Shown: piece after piece, positions 23,416-24,547 of the stretch
How the letters are laid out: each line of letters opens with the position of its first letter
Position numbering within the stretch: the first letter of the stretch is position 1
From: DASRHG01 sp035650655
GTDB lineage: Bacteria; Desulfobacterota; Binatia; DP-6
NCBI GenBank assembly: GCA_035650655.1
Contig: DASRHG010000180.1
Span: 1 to 24,547 of the forward strand
Length of the DNA: 24,547 nt
Direction: 5' to 3'
Notes under the pieces: model-generated
Seen by the model: only the letters and a program-made list of their open reading frames with translations
The model's database searches: none
Told to the model about the DNA's origin: nothing
Position numbers and translations under genes: made by a program

Positions 23416-24547
23416 CAGAGCGCTCCGCGCACCTCGGGCTCGAGCACGCCGCCCTCACGCCGCTCGGCGAGCGGCACGTACGCCCGCTCGCCGGCGCCGA
23501 CGTAGAGCTGCTTCGGCCGCATGATCGTCTGCTCCTCGTCGAGGACGAGCTCGGCCCACTGCGCCATCCACCCGGCCGTGCGCGCGATGGCCAGCATGAC
23601 GGGGAACATCGAGAGCGGGATGCCCATCGCGTCGTAGATGAGGCCCGAGTAGAAATCGACGGCCGGAAAGAGCCGGTGCGCGACGAAGTACTCGTCCTCG
23701 AGCGCGATCCGCTCGAGCTCGAGCGCGGTCGCGCGGAGCGGCGTCTTGGGCGTCACGTCGAACACCTGGCGGAGGATCGGCCGCAGGATGCGGGCGCGCG
23801 GATCGTGCGGCTTGTAGACGCGGTGGCCGAAGCCGGCGAGCGTCGCCTCGCCCGCGCGGACGGCGCGCACGAAGGCGGGCACGCGCTCGGGGCCGCCGAT
23901 CCCCTGGAGCATCCGGATGACGTCCTCGTTCGCGGCACCGTGCCGCGTGCCGCCGAGCGCGGCCGCCGCGGCCGCGACCGCCGAGTACGGATCCGAGAAC
24001 GCGCTCCCGACCGCGCGCATGACCGTCGTCGAGCAGTTCTGCTCGTCGTCCGCGTGGAGGATCCAGAGCACGTCGAGCGCGCGCTCGAGCACGGGATCGG
24101 GCGTGTAGCGGAGCTCGGTCATCTTGAAGAGCATGGAGAGGAAGTTGCCCGGGTAGGAGAGCTCCGTGTCGGGGTAGACGTACGGCATCCCCCGGCCGTG
24201 CCGGTACGCGAACGCCGCGATCGTCGGGAGCTTCCCGATGAGCCGCCGCGTCTGCACGCGGCGCGACTCGAGGTCGCGGATCCGGCGGGCGTCGGGATAG
24301 TAGGTGGAGAGGGCGCCGACGGTCGCGACCAGGATGCCCATCGGATGCGCGTCGTAGCGAAAGCCCTGGATGAACCGTTTCAGGTTCTCGTGCGTGAGGA
24401 CGTGGTTCTTGATGTTCCGCTGCCACATCGCGAAGTGCGACGCCGTCGGCAGCTCGCCCTTCACGATGAGGTACGCGACCTCGAGGAACGTGCTCTTCTC
24501 CGCGAGCTCCTCGATGGGATAGCCGCGGTAGCGCAGCACCCCTCGCT
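23415..24547 (-). CDS. gltA: Citrate synthase, N-terminus beyond right edge
   Basis: 376 residues are visible; the frame runs off the right edge, entering with RGVLRYRGYPIEELAEKS, a conserved block some 50 residues into type II (GltA-like) citrate synthases. Catalytic residues are present: His in GTRHGAANEDV, His in GFGHRVYKPHDPRARIL and Asp in FPAVDFYSGLIYDAMG. The acetyl-CoA/oxaloacetate site segments NCSTTVMRAVGS and PKQLYVG are also seen. It catalyses the entry step of the TCA cycle. The valine codon GTG at 24539 is not the start. Its stop overlaps gspE. Confidence 0.97.
   Translation of the reverse strand, partial: RGVLRYRGYPIEELAEKSTFLEVAYLIVKGELPTASHFAMWQRNIKNHVLTHENLKRFIQGFRYDAHPMGILVATVGALSTYYPDARRIRDLESRRVQTRRLIGKLPTIAAFAYRHGRGMPYVYPDTELSYPGNFLSMLFKMTELRYTPDPVLERALDVLWILHADDEQNCSTTVMRAVGSAFSDPYSAVAAAAAALGGTRHGAANEDVIRMLQGIGGPERVPAFVRAVRAGEATLAGFGHRVYKPHDPRARILRPILRQVFDVTPKTPLRATALELERIALEDEYFVAHRLFPAVDFYSGLIYDAMGIPLSMFPVMLAIARTAGWMAQWAELVLDEEQTIMRPKQLYVGAGERAYVPLAERREGGVLEPEVRGAL

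Overview
The window is a gene-dense, very GC-rich (roughly 70% or more) bacterial chromosome segment. The lipid A genes (an LpxC domain, an LpxO-like hydroxylase), two lipoproteins and a type II secretion operon point to a Gram-negative cell with an outer membrane. A gspN gene, an NtrY-type kinase and the strong GC third-position bias suggest an uncultured deltaproteobacterial-grade or Methylomirabilota/Binatota-like lineage. That placement is inference; there is no rRNA or other decisive marker. No tRNA, rRNA, CRISPR, insertion sequence or phage module was seen, and no gap between genes exceeds 146 bp.

Layout. 1-434: 3' end of a plus-strand S24 (LexA/UmuD-like) protein, convergent with the minus-strand ribosomal pair rplU-rpmA. 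1197-4388: plus-strand run of a glutaredoxin-like protein, plsX, an App1-like HAD phosphatase, cutA and a Nudix hydrolase, mostly touching or overlapping. 4449-8084: minus-strand envelope block with an LpxO-like lipid A hydroxylase, a HExxH metallopeptidase lipoprotein, a SAM methyltransferase and an RlpA/SPOR lipoprotein. 8196-11450: plus-strand yebC-ruvC-ruvA-ruvB and a DUF2905 membrane protein. 11597-15232: plus-strand NtrY-type sensor kinase followed by a response-regulator receiver fused in frame to a complete LpxC. 15245-24547: a minus-strand train of citrate synthase (cut by the window edge) and gspE-F-G-H-J-L-M-N-I-K, every junction overlapping.

The most interesting item is the kinase/receiver-LpxC pair. 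The receiver is of NtrX type with all phosphorylation residues, but the AAA+ and DNA-binding parts of NtrX are absent and the zinc deacetylase for the committed step of lipid A synthesis takes their place. The kinase lies directly upstream, so a membrane sensor may control lipid A synthesis post-translationally by phosphorylating the enzyme. Lipid supply (plsX), lipid A tailoring (LpxO-like) and envelope proteins cluster nearby.

The T2SS operon encodes the ATPase, inner-membrane platform and all pseudopilins but neither gspC nor gspD, so the secretin must lie elsewhere. Several genes show TTG(AC)-N17/18-TA promoter-like elements ending only 6-14 nt before the start codon, suggesting short-leader or leaderless transcripts. 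rplU has a promoter followed at once by a hairpin and T-run.
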